NCBI RefSeq assembly: GCF_018446385.1
Contig: NC_055996.1
Location: 126,342,532-126,406,531, forward strand
Reading direction: 5' to 3'
Origin: Zingiber officinale
Lineage: Eukaryota; Streptophyta; Magnoliopsida; Zingiberales; Zingiberaceae
Length of the DNA stretch: 64,000 bases
Notes under the pieces: model-generated
Told to the model about the DNA's origin: nothing
Database searches by the model: none
What the model saw: the letters and a program-made list of their open reading frames with translations, nothing else
Made by a program: the position numbers and the translations under genes
In this document: in pieces, positions 59,511 through 64,000 of the stretch
How positions within the stretch are numbered: position 1 is the stretch's first letter
Layout: each line of letters starts with the position of its first letter

Positions 59511-59929
59511 CTACCCATATTTTGCACGACTAGCGTAACGGGCAAAGGCTTCTTGACGATGCCTCATGATCCAGAACCTCTCGATTTCTTCAGGTTTTCG
59601 ACCCGGCACTCGCCCTGCTATCAAATCCCACCTGTAAAACAAACTTAATTATTCATTCCGAGAGAAGGAAGGAAGAAAAGGAAAAAAAAAATAAACTAAT
59701 TAACAGAGTCAGGAGGAGCTGAATTGCCTGTCGCCGACGAGGCGATACATTCTAAAGATGAGGTCTTCCTCCTGCTCGGTCATGCTGATGAACTTCCACT
59801 CCGCACTGTTCACCTCTTCTAAAAACTCACCAATCAATTCGAGAGAGCTACATGGTTGAGCGAACAGAGGAGAAGCTCACCTTCGGAGACGTTGGACGAC
59901 CTGCGCTGCTTCTTGCGACGGCGCTCCAT
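59511..59929 (-). CDS. Single-repeat R3-MYB repressor, CPC/TRY/ETC type
   Basis: Minus-strand exons 59929-59881, 59818-59728 and 59631-59511 join to 86 residues, the usual size for this family. It has a basic start (MERRRKKQRR), then one R3 repeat with Trp24, Trp48 and Trp67. The bHLH-contact motif [DE]Lx2[RK]x3Lx6Lx3R lies at residues 35-54 (DLIFRMYRLVGDRWDLIAGR). There is no activation domain. Such proteins compete with R2R3-MYBs for bHLH partners and repress trichome formation or promote root-hair fate; related monocot proteins also affect pigment genes. Intron 1 (62 bases) is GT-AG. Intron 2 (96 bases) begins GC (AG/GCAATT) and ends AG, at the family's conserved position within the Arg47 codon. 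Confidence 0.88.
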
Positions 59930-61189
59930 GGCAAAGGCCCAGACAGAGTACGTATACGATCGAGAGAAGAGAGTGTATTGCCCGGTGAATATATAGCGTT
60001 CGAGGGAAGGGAAAAAAAAAGTAGGTGGGAGAGAAGAGCCGAAGATGGATGAGGAGACAGAGAGATCGGTGGTGCAGGCTTTTGAACAAGGTAATTAAAT
60101 GGGCGGAGAGAGGGAGGCAAGTAGGGGAAAGAACGGCAGGTGAGGGTGGCGAAAAGCTGTAATTTCAAGCCAAAGCCTGCCCTCAGCGGACGAGTAGTTG
60201 CATGTTTTTTATTTTTCATTTATTCTTTTTTTTTCCCTCGTTGGTTTTCTTCGGATGGGTGCCATTTTTAGGTGTGGGAGGTGAGTCACTGGCAGAGATC
60301 CTGCGGGATCGAGGCTCAATCGGAGGATGTAAAGTGAGCAGGAAATGTGGTTTAGAGGGATGAGGACCGTGCTTGTCGGATGAGGTTGAGAGGGCAATAC
60401 TACTCCGATCCTGGCAGGTCCGAGAGACGTCAGAAATTTTTTCAATGTTTTTTTTATACTAGATAATTTAGATTTTACAATCCAATTAATTATTCTGATA
60501 TAATTTTATATTTTACCCATCAAATCAATTCAAGAATACCCCTAATAATTCGAAATTAAACTTTACAGATACATCTTATCGTTTACCACCTAGTCAAACG
60601 CGGGGACTGAGAGACAAAATGACAGGACTGTGCGTGGATGGGATTGGATTGGATGGTGTGACCTGCTCCAACTATAAGTCTATCGATGATTGGATTGACA
60701 TAGCGTTTAAATACATAATTATTATTTAACTGAACTTGTTACGCTGCACCCAGGAGTGTGCGCCTGGGCGCGCGAATGAGTGGGCAATGCCCACGGGATG
60801 TGAGCCCCGTGATATCTTTGGTCGGGAGATCGGGTGGACGAGCTAATTCTGATATTTGATTGATGTTTATGTACTCTTTTATTTGTTTTTTATTTGATTA
60901 TTGATTTTATAATATTATTTGTGTAGGCTTCTTTATTTGAGCTGATTTGCATAAGCTTTGGCATTTTATTTGGAGACAATCTTCTTTTGCATCGATTTTA
61001 GATATAGGATGAATGATTATTTATTGTTAGTATTAAGTTTTAATGATTTAATTAAATTTAAATTTAAAGTATATGCACGTTTAATAATGTTAGGGGTTTA
61101 GATTTGTCTTTAAAAAAGATTGATTATTATATAAAGCATGATCTTTTGGAATAAAGATAGTGAACTTATTGAATGCAGAATGTATAATA
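59930..61189. other. 5' flank of the R3-MYB gene and spacer
   Basis: 59930-60450 is the promoter side of the MYB gene and holds overlapping frames with no family match. The rest is AT-rich apart from the GC-rich hairpin island at 60749-60811. Confidence 0.45.
60749..60811. repeat. Three consecutive GC-rich hairpins
   Basis: CCCAGG-8-CCTGGG (60749-60768), GTGGGC-AAT-GCCCAC (60780-60794) and CACGGG-8-CCCGTG (60792-60811), the last two overlapping by three bases. The island stands out in AT-rich surroundings. Function unknown. Confidence 0.7.
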
Positions 61190-62589
61190 TCCCTTTAACT
61201 CTTAGACTTCAACGCTTGTATAGATCTTCCGTATATCAAGCCACATAAGGTGACATCATGAGCATGTACACAAAGAAATATAATGTGTTATCCTTCTGAC
61301 TCTCTTACATGGAAATATCTTGATATAATATTTTCCTCTTTTGCAATGAAATCATGTAATATAAGACTGAGACTTTCAATAGATGGATTTTAGTCATTTG
61401 GTCAATCTAAATAATAATATTCATCTTGATCAGTCATATTAATACCGTATAATTTATCATCATCGATGTACATGAAAGATGAATACATGTTCCTTATTAT
61501 GTTTATTCCATGTTCAAATAATCTAAAAGATAAAGATTAATATATATATGAAGCTTTGATTGTCAAGCTGAAAGAATTATAGAATGTAGCTAGAGTTGGA
61601 GACCTATGATATTGCAAGTATAAAACTAATTTTACCTTGTATGCTACTTTATTATGGACGATTAGTGATTTTTCAACATATTCAATATTGTCAAGATAAA
61701 GTACGATTGATAAGTCTGTATGTCCGCATTGTAAGATAGAGTCAGATGCATATTGAACATTATCTTGTAGTGGGAAGATATTTTAGTTTAATAATTATCG
61801 TAAATTTTTTACTTTTAGAGCACCCTTTCAGGCAAAATAAGAAAGAGTTCATGATGAACGAAATGGTCAAAAAAAACTTCCGCTCATAATCAAGTCAAGA
61901 GAGGAAATCCTTGAAGAAATAGAAAACTATGAATTTGAACTAGAAACTCATACGAGTTCTGATGATTTAAATAAATATATTATTAGGATGTGCAAGTGTG
62001 ATTGGAAAAAATGGAGCATATTTTGAAAATTCTCATATTGAAAGTATTTGCTCATTCAACATAATTTAGATGTGATGCATATTAAAAAAAATTAATACTT
62101 TTTTTAATACTGTGATGAATGTTATGGGTAAAACTAAAGACATAGCAAAATCATACGAGAAATTGAATAAATTAATTAATAGACCTGAGTTACATCAAAA
62201 AATGAAACAACTAATAAATTTCCAATGACTTGCTATACATTGGACAAAGAAAGTAAGTAGACATTATGTAGTTAGTTGAAATAAATCTAATTCTCTGATG
62301 GGTATGCCTTGAATATGGCTTGATACGTAACTATGAAGAAATTAAAAATGTTTAGAATGAAGAGTCATGACTGTCATGTGTTTATGTAAAAACTTATTCT
62401 AATAGTTTTCCGTGACCTACTTCCTAATATTATTTGTAAGAACTTAAAGAATTGAATATGTTTTTCAAATATTTGAGATTGAGGGTTATTATGATGGTTG
62501 ATGTGCTTCAATTAGAAATAGACATTCCTATTATACTATGTAAATTTGAGGGCATATTTCCACATGAATTTTTTATTCAATGAAACATA
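61190..62589 (+). pseudogene. CACTA TNP2 transposase pseudogene (Transposase_21, then DUF4218-like)
   Basis: Pieces in family order: PLTLRLQRLYRSS (about 61193), YMKDEYMFL-MFIP (about 61467-61510), TLLWTISDFSTYS and CPHCKIES (about 61645-61740), then GKTKDIAK (about 62127), LAIHWTKKVSRHY (about 62230), MKSHDCHVFM (about 62356) and FRDLLPN (about 62408). Many stops and frameshifts are present. It is cut at 62590 by a minus-strand LTR. TNP2 is the transposase of En/Spm elements; this copy is inactive. Confidence 0.75.
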
Positions 62590-63480
62590 TGTTGGATCGA
62601 GTGGACCAACTAGTGGGGGGTGAATAGCCTGCAATAAAAGTTAACTATTTCTCTTGCTCTTGAACTAGCAAGGATACACTAATTATTTAAAAACAAATAA
62701 TAAAAAACATCAAGTAAGAAACTCAGACTTTTTACTTGATTTACAACCGGAGAGGTTGTTAATCCAAGGTAATAACAACTCACTAAAGATCTCCTTCTTT
62801 GACAAGGTCGGAGGCAAAGAAGTCCCTTATAGCAGTTGGAAGCTCAAACTTTGACATAACAGAAATGGAAATGAAAGTACAAGTGTATTACTTTACAACT
62901 AGGTTTAGGGCAATATTTATAGTGCATTGGTTGAAATGACCGTTTTGCTGGTGTGGCAATTTAAGGTGCCTTGAACAGAATGACGTTTGCTCATGTTTGG
63001 TTGATATGGCTAAAGGAAGCGCCTCAGTTCATCGGAGGAGCCTTAGTTCCGATGGAGGCGCCTTAGTGCAGCTAATGGGGACTCCATTGTTTATCTCCAC
63101 GGTAATAGCTCCAATCTCTTTCGAGCCACCTTGAGTTAATCTAAAGCGCCTCAGCTAATGTTCATCTAAGGCGCCTCCAGTCTACTATTCAGTCGAGTGG
63201 TCAATCTCATCATTAACCATTCTTCATTCCGCTCACTTGGATATACTCCGGTCGTCCGGAGTTGAGCTTAACCAAACCCAACTCTGACCTTCTCCTCGAG
63301 CAGACTTCCTCCTCGCTTCTCGTCCCTCAAATGCACTATGTGTGTCATTCTCGCTCCACTAATATACTCTTCTGCAGCTCCTCGTCCCTCAGATGTTTTG
63401 AGCTCATTGGCTCCTTTCTCATATCATCCTTCTCATTCGCTGTGGCTTCTGCTAGACTTCTTGTGATCCTAAGTTTCTGC
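62590..63480 (-). repeat. Minus-strand LTR (family near element 2), truncated
   Basis: Read on the minus strand it ends GCTATTCACCCCCCACTAG then GGTCCACTCGATCCAACA, close to the element 2 LTR end. It has a TATA-like CACTATAAATATTG (about 62912-62925 on +) and, upstream of that, GGCGCC sites and near-matches at about 63000-63180. Its 5' part is cut off by the next LTR at 63481. Confidence 0.65.
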
Positions 63481-64000
63481 TGTTGGGACCGAAAAGTAGC
63501 TAGAGGGGGGTGAATAGCTCGTCGCGTGCTAGGTGCTCGTCGTTGCTTGTTTCTTCAAGGATGTGCAGCGGAAATACAAGAAACAAACCACACAACACTA
63601 ACAAGGTTGGTTTACTTGGTATCCACCTCACAAGAGGTGACTAGTCCAAGGATCCACACATACTCACGCACCCTCCACTAATAAAACCCTCCTTTTCGGT
63701 AACTACCGAAGGCGGAGAAGCCCTACAAGACTCTCAATACAAGAAGAAGGAAAGGGAAACAAAATACAAGCGCAAAGCTTTCAATGAGTACAGAAAACCC
63801 TAACCCTAGCTTCTCTTCTTGTCTTTGATCCGCCTCTTGACTTGGAAAACCTCCAAGATCCTTCAAGAACTGGCGATCTGAGCTTTGAGAGCGTTGTGGA
63901 GAAGCTGGCGAGAGATCTGAGCTTTGTCGTGGAAGCGATGCCGAAGGAAATGAACGCCTGCGGCTTAAATCGACGCTAACAGTCGGATCCCGATCGATTG
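63481..64000 (-). repeat. Minus-strand LTR running off the window
   Basis: Starts TGTTGGGACCGAAAAGTAGC then TAGAGGGGGGTGAATAGCTC, the inverted form of an LTR end with the CTATTCACCCCCCTCTAG motif. The rest resembles an R-U5 leader on the minus strand. The element continues beyond the window. Confidence 0.6.

Noticed and set aside
59848-60219. 123-codon minus-strand frame upstream of the MYB start
   Set aside because: It overlaps exon 1 and the leader of the R3-MYB gene in another frame and has no family match.

Overview
The window is nuclear DNA of a flowering plant, most likely a commelinid monocot. This rests on spliced plant-type genes with GC-rich first exons, dense Ty1/copia retrotransposons of the Sirevirus type, an Au-like SINE, and CACTA, hAT, RTE and Tourist elements. 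A ginger-group (Zingiberales) source is possible, but nothing in the sequence proves it. All assignments are by eye, without searches.

Four host genes are supported by full exon reconstruction. (1) A CHUP1/IPGA1-family gene on + (6994-17926, six exons, 656 residues) has an 8.5 kb fourth intron holding a decayed copia element and a SINE. (2) A CCCH plus RING zinc-finger gene on + (19563-21605, two exons, 335 residues) is RNF113/Cwc24-like and has a SINE in its intron. (3) A PYR/PYL/RCAR abscisic-acid receptor on + (50274-56238, three exons, 204 residues) has a second intron of 5 kb holding an RTE-type LINE that is itself split by a solo LTR. (4) A small single-repeat R3-MYB (CPC/TRY/ETC type) on - (59511-59929, three exons, 86 residues) has a second intron that appears to be GC-AG.

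Most of the rest is layered transposon. At 0-2.5 kb is the 3' half of a CACTA element, followed by a gypsy gag scrap. At 4.1-5.6 kb is a long-TIR foldback element, and at 22.7-23.4 kb an inverted-repeat unit. At 24.7-27.3 kb are a decayed tandem array and a Tourist-like element packed with GA-rich minisatellite. At 27.4-42.5 kb lie two complete gag-only LTR retrotransposons (TR-GAG type, Sirevirus-like) with perfect 5 bp target duplications, the first inserted into an Au-like SINE. At 42.6-48.2 kb is a decayed hAT element carrying a CACTA end. From 57 kb on are a SINE, a CACTA end, an LTR scrap, a TNP2 transposase pseudogene and two minus-strand LTRs at the right edge.

The most unusual signal is in the two gag-only elements. 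Their U3 regions are strings of short hairpins whose arms differ from module to module but stay complementary, usually behind the same AAAGTC lead. Next comes a dense palindrome array just upstream of the TATA-like box (GATCGGTC/GACCGATC in one family, GGCGCC in the other). In both families a further inverted repeat, unrelated in sequence, brackets the polypurine-tract/LTR junction. The sequences differ while the architecture is conserved, which suggests selection on structure. I know of no description of it, but cannot check the literature here.
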